Below, one piece after another: positions 36,909-45,789 of a DNA stretch of 63,168 nucleotides. The notes under the pieces were generated by a model. That model was given only the letters and a program-made list of their open reading frames with translations. It was not told the DNA's origin and made no database searches. Source of the stretch: Brevundimonas vancanneytii. Its GTDB lineage: Bacteria; Pseudomonadota; Alphaproteobacteria; Caulobacterales; Caulobacteraceae. Position numbers and translations under genes: made by a program. Position 1 is the stretch's first letter. Every line of letters starts with the position of its first letter. The DNA lies in NCBI GenBank assembly GCA_945861515.1, contig CAMAVA010000003.1:1-63168 (forward strand), written 5' to 3'.

Positions 36909-37028
36909 ATGCAGACTGCTAGCCCATCCCGGTCGATCCTGAAGCCCTTGCTGTGGATTGCCGGCGCCTTTTTCGCCACCGGTTTCCTTGGCTGGCTGGC
37001 CGTGGGACTCAACAGTCCGCCGGTTTGA
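36909..37028 (+). CDS. Small single-span membrane protein
   Basis: A 39-residue frame encoding SRSILKPLLWIAGAFFATGF then LGWLAVGLNSPPV, i.e. one membrane helix after a short basic N-terminus. GAAGAAGG lies eight bases before the ATG at 36909. It is transcribed away from the CoA hydrolase and converges with dut. No family recognised. Coding status is moderate because nothing but start, ribosome-binding site and hydrophobicity support it. Confidence 0.45.
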   Translation: MQTASPSRSILKPLLWIAGAFFATGFLGWLAVGLNSPPV

Positions 37029-37064
37029 CGCCACAGCCGCGCCGGGCCATCGGTCCAGGGGCGA

Positions 37065-37520
37065 TCAGACCTTGCCGGTGGAGCCAAAGCCGCCCGAGCC
37101 CCGCTCGGTGTCCTCCAGGCTGTTGACCGGTCGCCAGACCGCCGCCGCGACGGGGGCGATCACCAGCTGGGCGATCCGGTCGCCGCGCCGGATCACGAAG
37201 TCGGCCTTGCCATGGTTGATCAGGATCACCTTCACTTCACCCCGGTAGTCCGCATCGATCGTGCCGGGTGCGTTGAGACAGGTGACGCCTGCCTTGGCCG
37301 CCAGACCCGACCGGGGCCTGACCTGAGCCTCGAACCCAGGGGGCACCGCAAAGCTGAGGCCCGTGGGCGCCAGGAGCCAGTCACCCGGTGCCAGCACCAG
37401 GGGCTGATCCTCGGGCACTGCCGCCCTCAGGTCCATGCCGGCGGCGCCAGCGGTTTCATAGGCCGGCAGGGGCAGGCCTGCGGCATGGTCCAGCTGGACC
37501 ACGGAAATTGTCGGCGTCAC
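37065..37520 (-). CDS. dut: Deoxyuridine 5'-triphosphate nucleotidohydrolase
   Basis: A 151-residue trimeric dUTPase that converts dUTP to dUMP, keeping uracil out of DNA. All five motifs are present: [49 protein letters not shown] and the C-terminal lid [11 protein letters not shown]. It starts four bases inside the end of coaBC, an overlap common for coaBC-dut pairs in proteobacteria, so it is the second gene of that operon. Confidence 0.97.
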   Translation of the reverse strand: MTPTISVVQLDHAAGLPLPAYETAGAAGMDLRAAVPEDQPLVLAPGDWLLAPTGLSFAVPPGFEAQVRPRSGLAAKAGVTCLNAPGTIDADYRGEVKVILINHGKADFVIRRGDRIAQLVIAPVAAAVWRPVNSLEDTERGSGGFGSTGKV

Positions 37521-38707
37521 GTGAGATCCCTCGCAATGCGCTGCGCCAGGCCCAGCGCCACCTCGTCCTTGTCGGCCCTGGCCCAGCGCTCCGTCCCGGC
37601 CTTCGAAATGATCATGACGGCGTTTTCCAGCCCGCCCATGACGCCCGGCTCGGTGACGTCATTGGCGACGATCCAGTCGCATCCCTTGCGCTGCAGCTTG
37701 GCCAGGGCATGGGCCTCGACGTCATTGGTTTCGGCGGCGAAACCCACCACGACCCGTGGCCGGTCGGGCGAAGGCGCGGCCAGGGCGGCCAGGATGTCGG
37801 GATTCTCCACCAGGGTGATGGACGGGGGACCCTCCCGGCCTTTCTTGAGCTTGACCCCGAAGACCTCGTCCGGCCGCCAGTCGGCGACCGCCGCGACGCA
37901 GACCGCCGCGTCTGCCGGCAGGGCGGCGCGACAGGCCGTCATCATCTGCCGGGCGCTTTCCACATCGACCCGATCGACTCCGGGCGGGGTGGTCAGGGAC
38001 ACCGGCCCGGCCACCAGGGTCACCCTGGCGCCGAGCCCGGCCAGGGCGCCGGCTATGGCGAACCCTTGCCGGCCGCTGGAGCGGTTGGTCAGCAGCCGAA
38101 CGGGATCAATGGCCTCGACGGTCGGACCGGCCGTGACCAGGACATGCCGCCCGGCCAGGGGGCCGGCGCCGGCCAGTCGCCTCAGGATCGCTTCGAAGAT
38201 GGCCCCGGGCTCGGCCATCCGGCCTTCGCCATACTCGCCGCAGGCCATGGCGCCTTCATCCGGCCCGACAAAACCCACGCCATCGGCCTTCAGGGTCGCC
38301 AGGTTGCGCCGGGTCGCCGGGTGCTCCCACATCCGGACGTTCATGGCCGGGGCCATGAGGACCGGCTTGTCGGTGGCCAGCAGGGTCGTGGCGGCCAGGT
38401 CGCCGGCCAGGCCCTGGGCGGCCCTGGCCATCAGATCGGCCGTGGCCGGGGCGACCACCACGAGATCCGCTGACCGGGACAGCTGGATATGGCCCATCTC
38501 CGCTTCGTCAGTCAGCGAGAACAGCTCGCTGTAGACCCGGTCCTCCGACAGGGCCGACAGGGACAGGGGGGTTACAAACTGGGCGCCGGCCGAGGTCAGT
38601 ATGACCCGCACGGCGATCCCGGCCTTGCGCAGCAGCCGGGTCAGTTCCAGCGCCTTGTAGGCTGCGATCCCCCCGCCCACGATCAGCAAGACCCGCTGTT
38701 GCGTCAT
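37517..38707 (-). CDS. coaBC: Phosphopantothenoylcysteine decarboxylase/synthetase
   Basis: A 396-residue bifunctional enzyme of coenzyme A synthesis. The N-terminal flavin-dependent decarboxylase starts [16 protein letters not shown] and has [18 protein letters not shown] plus the catalytic cysteine in [10 protein letters not shown]; the C-terminal CTP-dependent synthetase starts [17 protein letters not shown] with [12 protein letters not shown]. Full length. It heads the coaBC-dut operon, whose start at 38707 faces the divergent lipoprotein gene at 38856. Confidence 0.96.
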   Translation of the reverse strand: MTQQRVLLIVGGGIAAYKALELTRLLRKAGIAVRVILTSAGAQFVTPLSLSALSEDRVYSELFSLTDEAEMGHIQLSRSADLVVVAPATADLMARAAQGLAGDLAATTLLATDKPVLMAPAMNVRMWEHPATRRNLATLKADGVGFVGPDEGAMACGEYGEGRMAEPGAIFEAILRRLAGAGPLAGRHVLVTAGPTVEAIDPVRLLTNRSSGRQGFAIAGALAGLGARVTLVAGPVSLTTPPGVDRVDVESARQMMTACRAALPADAAVCVAAVADWRPDEVFGVKLKKGREGPPSITLVENPDILAALAAPSPDRPRVVVGFAAETNDVEAHALAKLQRKGCDWIVANDVTEPGVMGGLENAVMIISKAGTERWARADKDEVALGLAQRIARDLT

Positions 38708-38855
38708 GGTTCTGCGCTCCCTCGCCCTGCGGCGGCCAATCGATGGGCCTTCCTAACGAGTTTGCCGGCAAGGCCAAACAGGACTCGACAATGTTCATGG
38801 TTTGATCTTATGTCGCAACAGTAATCCTGAGCCGTCCCGGAGAAAAGGCGCAACC

Positions 38856-39440
38856 ATGACCCGCATTGTTCCCCTGGCCCTGATTCTGGTGGGCGCTGTA
38901 TCGCTGAGCGCCTGCGATGGCGGGCCCGCCGGCCAGCCCGCGCGTGAACAGACCTCTGCTGAAAGCGGCAAGTCGGCCCTGTCGCCAGGTGATGCCGGGG
39001 TGAGATCTGCCGCCGGCGCCGCTGACACCGCCCGGGGGCCCCTGCCGGAAGTCGATCCCAGAACCCTGCCGGCCCCCCAGGTGAATGGCCGGCCCATGTG
39101 GGCGGCGAACCGCCGGCTGACGGCGGCCGAGGCCGCAGAGCGGCAGTTCGCGCGCAACGGCAAGGATTTTGACGCCAAGAACCTCGACGACTTTGTCCGC
39201 AAGGCCCAGGATTTCACCTCGAGTCCGCCAGCGGGCGCCAAGAGCTACACAAGGCGCAATGGCGACAAGGCCATCTATGATCCCAAGAGCAACATATTCG
39301 CCGTGGTCAGCAAGGAGGGCGCGCCCCGCCTGATCATGAAACCCGAGGAGGGTGCGGCCTACTGGGAGAAGGACAAGGCCCGGGATCAGGAGCGCCGGGA
39401 GCGCAGGCAGAGCAACCGGCGCGAGGATGACCAAGGCTAG
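38856..39440 (+). CDS. Lipoprotein with polymorphic-toxin-like C-terminal domain
   Basis: A 194-residue lipoprotein: signal peptide with lipobox LSAC (Cys20), a low-complexity linker to about residue 90, then a domain (97-170) reading RNGKDFDAKNLDDFVRKAQ, PPAGAKSYTRRNGDKAIYDP and SNIFAVVSKEGAPRLIMKPE. This order of motifs resembles the small C-terminal domain of many contact-dependent or RHS polymorphic toxins, thought to be a ribonuclease-type fold. Here it is attached to a lipoprotein anchor, with no recognisable immunity gene beside it. It could instead be a domesticated or inactive relative. Secretion is well supported, function inferred. Confidence 0.7.
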   Translation: MTRIVPLALILVGAVSLSACDGGPAGQPAREQTSAESGKSALSPGDAGVRSAAGAADTARGPLPEVDPRTLPAPQVNGRPMWAANRRLTAAEAAERQFARNGKDFDAKNLDDFVRKAQDFTSSPPAGAKSYTRRNGDKAIYDPKSNIFAVVSKEGAPRLIMKPEEGAAYWEKDKARDQERRERRQSNRREDDQG

Positions 39441-39480
39441 GCCAGGGCAGTTGCAGGGCGTCAATCAGCTGTCAGGGGGC

Positions 39481-40968
39481 TCAGCCCAGAAGTCTGGCCA
39501 GGACAAAGGCTGCCGCCGCCACAACTGCGCCGGCGGCGAAACCGCCCCAGGGCGCTGACGGCGGCTCGACCGGAGGCGGCGGGGAAGCGGGGGTCTGGGC
39601 AAGACGCAGAATGGCCCGGACCGCGTCCTGCGCCTCCTGGGCAAAGGACTGGATGCGGGCGGCGGGCGACAGTTCCCGGGTGATCCAGCGTCGCACCACC
39701 GGATCGGCGGCGGCCCAGATGTCGTGTTGCGGATCGATGCGGCGGGCCACGCCCTCGACCGTCACCATGGTCTTCTGGAGCAGGACCAGTTCGGGCCGCA
39801 GCTTCATCTCGAACAGGGCGGTGATCTCGAACAGCTGGGCCAGCAGCCGGCCCATGGAGACCTGAGACGCCGAACGCCCGAAGATCGGCTCGCCTACCGC
39901 GCGCAGCGCCTGGGCGAAGGCCGCCCGGTCCTGATGGGCGGGCACATAGCCGGCTTCGAAATGGACGGCAGCGATGCGGGCATAGTCCCGATTGAGGAAG
40001 CCATAGAGAATCTCGGCCAGGAACCGGCGTTCCTGGGCCCCGATCCGCCCGATGATCCCGAAATCCACCGCCGTCAGGCCTGCCGGGGCGGCGACGAACA
40101 GGTTTCCCTCATGCAGGTCGGCGTGAAAGACCCCGTGATCCAGGGCCTGGGCCAGGAAGGCGCGAGTCAGGTTGTCCGCCAGGGCCTTGCGATCAAAGGC
40201 GGGGTCGGACAGGGCGTCCGGATCGGAGAGGGCCGTCGCCCCGGCCCAGTCCTGGGTCAGGACCCGGCGCGATACGGCGTCCCAATGGATGGCCGGGGCC
40301 GCCATATAGCCGTCCCGCGCCATGATCTGGGCCAGCTCGTCGGCGCCGGCGGCCTCGAACCGCAGGTCCAGTTCCAGATCCAGGGCCCGGATCACCACCT
40401 CGGCGAAGGCGGCGGGTTCCAGCCGGCGGGACAGGGGAACCAGGGCGTGAACGAGCCTCGCAGCCAGCCGCATGGCGGCGGAATCTTCCGCCACCTGGCG
40501 CTCGACGCCCGGCCGGAGGATCTTGACCGCCACCTTGCGTCCGTCGAGGAGGTGAGCCGGATGGACCTGGGCCAGGGAGGCGGCGGCAACCGGCGCTTCG
40601 AAGTCAAGGAACAGGGTCTCAAGCGGCCGTCCGAGCGATCGCTCGACCTCCAGCCTGGCCTGGGCCATCGGAAACGGCGCCAGCCTGTCCTTCAGCCGCG
40701 CCAGATCGTTGGCGAAGGCCTCGCCCAGGATGTCGGCGCGGGTCGAGAGAAACTGGCCCAGCTTGATGGCGGCCGGCCCCTGGCGTTCCAGAACGCGCGC
40801 AAGCCGCTCGCCCGGCCGGCCCAGCCGTGCGGCAGGACCCGAAAACAGCCGGGCAATCCGTCCGGCCAGGCGGGCCGGGGCCGGCAGCAGCGGATCCAGT
40901 TCCCGGGGCAGCAGGGCGTCGGAGCGGACAAGGTCCCAGCCCACGGAAATCAGTCGTCTCAGGGCCAT
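39481..40968 (-). CDS. ubiB: UbiB-family kinase-like protein
   Basis: A 495-residue atypical kinase of the ABC1/ADCK/UbiB family needed for ubiquinone synthesis. The family KxGQ motif is IKLGQFLSTRADILG, the ATP-binding lysine lies in RKVAVKILRPGV, HADLHEGNLF holds the catalytic-loop residues and VDFGIIGRI the metal-binding aspartate. Two C-terminal segments, the last being FAAGAVVAAAAFVLARLLG, anchor it in the membrane. It begins four bases upstream of the ubiE stop... both genes are leftward, ubiE first, so they form an ubiquinone operon. Confidence 0.93.
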   Translation of the reverse strand: MALRRLISVGWDLVRSDALLPRELDPLLPAPARLAGRIARLFSGPAARLGRPGERLARVLERQGPAAIKLGQFLSTRADILGEAFANDLARLKDRLAPFPMAQARLEVERSLGRPLETLFLDFEAPVAAASLAQVHPAHLLDGRKVAVKILRPGVERQVAEDSAAMRLAARLVHALVPLSRRLEPAAFAEVVIRALDLELDLRFEAAGADELAQIMARDGYMAAPAIHWDAVSRRVLTQDWAGATALSDPDALSDPAFDRKALADNLTRAFLAQALDHGVFHADLHEGNLFVAAPAGLTAVDFGIIGRIGAQERRFLAEILYGFLNRDYARIAAVHFEAGYVPAHQDRAAFAQALRAVGEPIFGRSASQVSMGRLLAQLFEITALFEMKLRPELVLLQKTMVTVEGVARRIDPQHDIWAAADPVVRRWITRELSPAARIQSFAQEAQDAVRAILRLAQTPASPPPPVEPPSAPWGGFAAGAVVAAAAFVLARLLG

Positions 40969-40972
40969 GAAG

Positions 40973-41731
40973 CTAGATTGCCCAGCCCTGGTGGAGCGCC
41001 GCCACGCCGCCGGTGAAATTGGTCCAGGTCACGCGGCCGAAGCCCGCTTCGCGCATCATCCGGGCGAAACGGTCCTGATCGGGGAATCGACGGATGCTTT
41101 CGACCAGATACTGGTAGCTGTCGCGGTCCTTGACCACCCATTCGCCGATGACCGGGATGGCCTTGAAACTCCACAGGTCATAGGCGCTTCTCAGGCCTTC
41201 GCTGACCGGCCTGGAAAACTCCAGGCAGACAAACCGGCCGCCGGGTTTCAGCACCCGGCGTGCCTCGCGCAGGGCGGCGGAAATGTCGGTCACATTGCGG
41301 ATGCCGAAGGCGATGCAATAGGCGTTGGCGCAGGCGTCCGGCAGGGGCAGATGCTGGGCGTCGCCGACCCCCCACGTGATTTCGGGCTCGCCGCCGCGGG
41401 CCCGTCCGGCCGCGATCATCTCGCCATTGTAATCGATCACATGGATCGTGGCGTCAGCGCCGCCCCGGCGCAGCTGGGCGGCGCGGGCCATCTTCGCAAA
41501 GCGCCGGGCCATGTCGCCGGTGCCCCCGGCGCAGTCGATGATCACCTCGCCCGGCTGGGGATTGAGCCGCGCGGCCACGGCGTCCTTCCAGAGGCGGTGG
41601 ACCCCGGCGCTCATCAGGTCGTTCATCAGGTCATAGCGACCGGCGACCCGGTCGAAGACGCCCCGGACCAGACCGGGCTTTTCCGCCGGATCAACGTCCC
41701 TGAACCCGAAGGTGGCCTGCTGCTTGCTCAT
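40973..41731 (-). CDS. ubiE: Ubiquinone/menaquinone methyltransferase
   Basis: A 252-residue SAM-dependent C-methyltransferase of the ubiquinone pathway. Motif I is [18 protein letters not shown], with the lead-in [18 protein letters not shown] typical of UbiE, and later [18 protein letters not shown] and [13 protein letters not shown]. The start is uncertain: ATG at 41731 gives [14 protein letters not shown]; an ATG at 41782 would add 17 residues but has no ribosome-binding site. Four bases separate its stop from ubiB. It diverges from mutM. Confidence 0.94.
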   Translation of the reverse strand: MSKQQATFGFRDVDPAEKPGLVRGVFDRVAGRYDLMNDLMSAGVHRLWKDAVAARLNPQPGEVIIDCAGGTGDMARRFAKMARAAQLRRGGADATIHVIDYNGEMIAAGRARGGEPEITWGVGDAQHLPLPDACANAYCIAFGIRNVTDISAALREARRVLKPGGRFVCLEFSRPVSEGLRSAYDLWSFKAIPVIGEWVVKDRDSYQYLVESIRRFPDQDRFARMMREAGFGRVTWTNFTGGVAALHQGWAI

Positions 41732-41827
41732 GCCTCGTCCATAGACCGGGTCGAAGAAGTTCGCCAGAGCCTCTTCCGCCATGATCGAACCGGTCACGGC
41801 GGAAAAAAGGCTCTAATTCAAGATGTT

Positions 41828-41877
41828 AGAGCCTGTTTCGATCCGATGGCCGCGTCACGCCGATCGGAACATGCTCT
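41828..41877. repeat. 50-bp palindromic intergenic repeat, copy 1
   Basis: The element begins agagcctgtttcgatccgat and ends cgatcggaacatgctct; the arms pair with a few mismatches. It lies between divergent ubiE and mutM. A related element is at 52301-52348. It resembles a repeat family common between genes of Caulobacteraceae, by memory only. Confidence 0.6.
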
Positions 41878-41927
41878 CGTCGATCGGAGAGGTTCCCGCC
41901 AGGCCCAAAACAGGTTAGCCCGGGCCC

Positions 41928-42779
41928 ATGCCCGAGCTTCCCGAAGTCGAGACGGTTCGGCGGGGTCTGATCCCCGCCCTTGAGGGCCGGCGGCTGACCC
42001 GGGTCGAACAGCGCCGCCCGGACCTGAGGTTTCCGTTTCCGGACGACTTCGTCCAGCGCCTGACCGGCGCCGTGATCACGCGTCTCGAGCGGCGGGCCAA
42101 GTATCTGGTCGGCCGGCTGGACCGCGGCGGGATGCTGATCATGCATCTGGGCATGTCGGGCCGGTTCGAGATCGACGGCGCCGTTCCTGGCCTGTTCGAA
42201 CAGGCCGTCGCCCCCGATCCCAGACATGCCCATGTGGTTTTCGAAGCCGAAGGCGGGGCCCGGGTGACCTATTATGATCCCCGGCGCTTCGGCTTCATGG
42301 GGCTGATCGAGGGCGATGTCCTGGAGGCCCATCCCTGGTTTGCCGGCATGGGTCCCGAGCCCCTGGGGGAGGACTTCCACCCGGGAGTCCTTGAGGCGGC
42401 CTTTGCCGGCCGCAAGCAGGGGCCCAAGAGCCTGTTGCTCGACCAGAGGGTCGTGGCCGGTCTTGGCAACATCTATGTCTGCGAGGCCCTGCACAGGGCC
42501 GGAATCTCACCCCTGAAGCCGGCGGGCGGCGTCTCGAAACGCCGGCTGGGGCGGCTGACGGCCGATATCAAGGCGGTGCTGACCGAAGCGGTGGAGGTCG
42601 GGGGCTCGACCCTGCGCGATTTTGCCGCCGCTGATGGCGCGCTTGGCTATTTCCAGCACCGGTTCCGGGTGTATGGCCGGGAAGGCGAGCCCTGTCCGAC
42701 GGAAGGATGCCGGGGCGAGGTCGAGCGGACAGTCCAGGCGGGACGGTCGACCTTTCACTGCCGGGTCTGCCAGAAATAG
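41928..42779 (+). CDS. mutM: Formamidopyrimidine-DNA glycosylase
   Basis: A 283-residue base-excision repair enzyme that removes 8-oxoguanine and related lesions. The catalytic proline is at residue 2 of [14 protein letters not shown], with Glu3 next to it; the DNA-binding core has [20 protein letters not shown], and the C-terminal zinc finger shows CPTEGC and HCRVCQK. No frameshift. It stands alone, divergent from ubiE and convergent with the sulfotransferase gene. Confidence 0.97.
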   Translation: MPELPEVETVRRGLIPALEGRRLTRVEQRRPDLRFPFPDDFVQRLTGAVITRLERRAKYLVGRLDRGGMLIMHLGMSGRFEIDGAVPGLFEQAVAPDPRHAHVVFEAEGGARVTYYDPRRFGFMGLIEGDVLEAHPWFAGMGPEPLGEDFHPGVLEAAFAGRKQGPKSLLLDQRVVAGLGNIYVCEALHRAGISPLKPAGGVSKRRLGRLTADIKAVLTEAVEVGGSTLRDFAAADGALGYFQHRFRVYGREGEPCPTEGCRGEVERTVQAGRSTFHCRVCQK

Positions 42780-42816
42780 CGGCCTTCCGGCGCCGGAACA
42801 TCAGCCCTCCGGGCCA

Positions 42817-43617
42817 TCAAAGGCCGAGGTCGTAGCCGAAATCATGCCTCAGATGGTCCCGCAGGATGGCCTGCAGGATGGCGGTGGTCTCTGGCGTCCA
42901 GGCGGTCCTGCCCTCGCCGTCCCGGCGCACGGCCTGGGCCGGGGCGTCGGGGTTGCGGTGGGCCAGCATGGTGTCCTTGTCGCCGGCCCGGACCCCCGCC
43001 GCCAGGGCCTCATCCGGCAGGACCACGCCGAGATGCCGCGCCAGCCGGTCCAGGCTGGCATGGGGGTCGGCGCGAAAAGCCTCGTACTTCAGGACCAGGG
43101 TCTCCTGCGGATAGCGCTGGGCCACAGCCCCCCAGCGGTTCAGGAACCGGACGTACCACCAGACATCGCAGATGTATTTCTGGTCCCAGGGGTCCCCGGT
43201 GACATAGGTCTCGAAGGGAACCCCATATCGGTCCTGCCATTTCTCGTAGTTGGAGATCAGGACGTCCCGGATATCGCGGACCACCACGCCATAGACCGGA
43301 AGCGGCGCGATACGGCGCACCCAGGCCCATTCGACGGGATAGGCCGGGATGGAATGGCTGGAGGCGATGCGGGGGACGCCCGGCAGGTTCAGCCGATGTT
43401 TGGGATGGCCGATGACCGCGTTGGAATCTGCGTTGTTGTAAAATTTCGGCGGTTCGACGCCGTAGTGCTGCGCCATGGCCCAGGACAGCATCCACTTGAT
43501 CCAGTGGGTGCCGGAATGCTGGCCGGTCACCAGATAGCCGTCCCAGTTCCGATGCTTGATCAGGGACAGGTTGGTGAGGTCGCGGTTGAGGCTGTGAAGC
43601 CAGAAGGCGGCGTTCAA
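42817..43617 (-). CDS. Sulfotransferase-domain protein
   Basis: A 266-residue PAPS-dependent sulfotransferase-like enzyme. The 5'-phosphosulfate loop is [14 protein letters not shown] near residues 32-45 and the 3'-phosphate motif is [16 protein letters not shown] near 115-130. The C-terminal half has an unusual tryptophan- and aromatic-rich stretch ([14 protein letters not shown]). No signal peptide. Acceptor unknown; candidates include cell-surface polysaccharide or a small molecule, and no partner genes for PAPS synthesis or glycan assembly lie nearby. Confidence 0.85.
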   Translation of the reverse strand: MNAAFWLHSLNRDLTNLSLIKHRNWDGYLVTGQHSGTHWIKWMLSWAMAQHYGVEPPKFYNNADSNAVIGHPKHRLNLPGVPRIASSHSIPAYPVEWAWVRRIAPLPVYGVVVRDIRDVLISNYEKWQDRYGVPFETYVTGDPWDQKYICDVWWYVRFLNRWGAVAQRYPQETLVLKYEAFRADPHASLDRLARHLGVVLPDEALAAGVRAGDKDTMLAHRNPDAPAQAVRRDGEGRTAWTPETTAILQAILRDHLRHDFGYDLGL

Positions 43618-43691
43618 GGCGCGGCTCCAGACCGGTTGCGAATGGGGTCGGCGCCCTTGAGCCGGGGGCCGGAAAGCGGCAGAACCCCGCT

Positions 43692-44457
<766 letters not shown>

Positions 44458-44471
<14 letters not shown>

Positions 44472-44931
44472 GGGCGGCCACGTCTCTTGGGGCCCTGTCC
44501 GGCAGCGACAGGGCCGGATCGGCTGCAGGTGAGGCCAGCCATCTGGCGAAGGCGATGGCCCGGCTCTGGCGGCGGAAATCCCCGCGGGTCGCGATGAGAA
44601 TGATCTCCCCTCCGCCGAGGGTCCGGGTCCAGCGATGATCGAGCCGCGCCAGTCCCATCCTCTGCAGCCGGTTGGCCTGTTTCGGCTCCCGGGTGACCAC
44701 AAGCCCGCCGTCGAGGGCCTCCATGCGCAGGCCCAGGGCGCGTTCCGTCTGATCGCTTCGCACGTCATAGGGGCCGTTCCGTCGATCCGGCCATAGGGCA
44801 GCGGCATGGATCAGGGGCAGACGCAGGTCCATGTCGCAGACCACCGTCAGCCCGGCGGGCGGCCCCAGGCCACAGCCGGCCAGGCCTGCTGCTGCGACGA
44901 GGCCGGATTGAAAGAAGGTTCTTCTCAGCAT
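44458..44931 (-). CDS. Half-size binding-protein-like lipoprotein
   Basis: A 157-residue lipoprotein with a twin-arginine-like start ([10 protein letters not shown]) and lipobox LAGC (Cys20). The mature N-terminus begins [19 protein letters not shown], recalling the first strand-helix of ModA-type substrate-binding proteins, yet the protein has only half the usual length, and its ending ([18 protein letters not shown]) resembles the C-terminal helix where an inserted middle lobe would be absent. No transporter genes are adjacent. It is either a reduced binding protein or an unrelated periplasmic lipoprotein. It diverges from rpsT. Confidence 0.6.
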
Positions 44932-45001
44932 GAGTCCCGCCTTGATGGACGATATCGGTGTGAGGCCGCAGAACGGTTGAAGACAGATCCGGGAATCCGC
45001 A

Positions 45002-45030
45002 TTGACCAGGCAGGCCCCTTCCCGTATATC
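45002..45030 (+). promoter_or_regulatory. Candidate rpsT promoter
   Basis: TTGACCA at 45002-45008 and GTATATC at 45024-45030, 15 bases apart, roughly 75 bases before the rpsT ATG. A partial fit to the Caulobacter housekeeping consensus. Confidence 0.4.
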
Positions 45031-45102
45031 GCCGCGCTTCCGATTGCTCGGCGCCTGGACAGGATGTCTGGACGTCCGCCCGTCTCAAGGTCAGAGAATA
45101 CC

Positions 45103-45372
45103 ATGGCTAACAACCCCGGCGCCAAGAAGGCGATCCGCAAGATCGCTCGCCGCACCGAAGTGAACAAGGCTCGCCGTTCGCGGGTTCGCACCTATCTGCG
45201 CAAGTTCGACGAGGCCGTCACCTCGGGCGACGCCGGCGCCGCCAAGCTGGCGTTTGTCGAGGCTCAGTCCGAATTGATGCGGGCCGTTTCCAAGGGCGTC
45301 GTTCACAAGAACACAGGATCGCGGAAGGTCTCTCGCCTCCACGCCCAGCTGAAGAAGCTGTCGGCCGCCTGA
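45103..45372 (+). CDS. rpsT: 30S ribosomal protein S20
   Basis: An 89-residue, strongly basic ribosomal protein that binds the 5' domain of 16S rRNA. It begins [17 protein letters not shown] and has the helical [17 protein letters not shown] segment and the C-terminal [19 protein letters not shown]. The ATG at 45103 is the only start giving the standard length. In Caulobacter rpsT lies directly upstream of dnaA, as here. A terminator follows. Confidence 0.98.
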   Translation: MANNPGAKKAIRKIARRTEVNKARRSRVRTYLRKFDEAVTSGDAGAAKLAFVEAQSELMRAVSKGVVHKNTGSRKVSRLHAQLKKLSAA

Positions 45373-45420
45373 TCTGGACCTTCAGGCCATAACGGTCTGA
45401 AGTCAAAGAACTATTTCTGA

Positions 45421-45454
45421 CCGTCCGGGTTCATGACCCGGGCGGTTTTGTTTT
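45421..45454 (+). terminator. Rho-independent terminator after rpsT
   Basis: Stem ccgtccgggt / acccgggcgg (one G-T pair) with loop tcatg, followed by ttttgtttt, 48 bases after the rpsT stop. Confidence 0.85.
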
Positions 45455-45538
45455 GCCGGAAATCGGGGTTCGGTGAGCATGAGTTCCGTACCCGGAGGTA
45501 AAATTAACGATTTCCCTTGCGGCGCGAGGGGGTCTCGC

Positions 45539-45543
45539 GAGTC
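45539..45543. promoter_or_regulatory. CcrM methylation site (GANTC) upstream of dnaA
   Basis: GAGTC lies about 36 bases upstream of the candidate -35 of dnaA. In C. crescentus full methylation of a GANTC site in the dnaA promoter sets its timing; a similar use here is inferred. Confidence 0.45.
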
Positions 45544-45579
45544 AACAGAAATATCCGCAGGCGGCGCCAAATTTCCCGT

Positions 45580-45607
45580 TTGACCCCCCCAAAGAGGGGG
45601 CACTAAA
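45580..45607 (+). promoter_or_regulatory. Candidate dnaA promoter with a hairpin spacer
   Basis: TTGACC at 45580-45585 and ACTAAA at 45602-45607 are 16 bases apart. The spacer contains a ccccc-ggggg hairpin (cccccaaagaggggg). It would give a leader of about 175 bases before the ATG at 45790, close to the leader length known for C. crescentus dnaA. Confidence 0.45.
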
Positions 45608-45641
45608 GTTGGCCTCTCAGCGCTTTTCCTCCCGACTTTTT

Positions 45642-45673
45642 CGGGATTGTCGGCGACCGGGATTGTCGGCGAC
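45642..45673 (+). repeat. Perfect 16-bp tandem repeat in the dnaA leader
   Basis: cgggattgtcggcgac occurs twice back to back without mismatch (45642-45657 and 45658-45673). A perfect palindrome cggatac-ctc-gtatccg follows at 45679-45695. Both lie between the candidate promoter and the dnaA start, so they would be in the mRNA leader. Confidence 0.8.
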
Positions 45674-45789
45674 AGCGACGGATACCTCGTATCCGCCGTG
45701 TGGAGAGGAATTGTGTCTGAAATGTCGGGCATCGCCGTGGGGGCGGGCGTCCGGTGGTCCTGATGATGATCTATGGATGACGGTGAGCA

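Noticed and set aside
45446-45789. Possible origin of replication in the dnaA leader
   Set aside because: The stretch lacks AT-rich unwinding sequence or repeated DnaA boxes; the tandem repeat and palindrome fit a leader element better.
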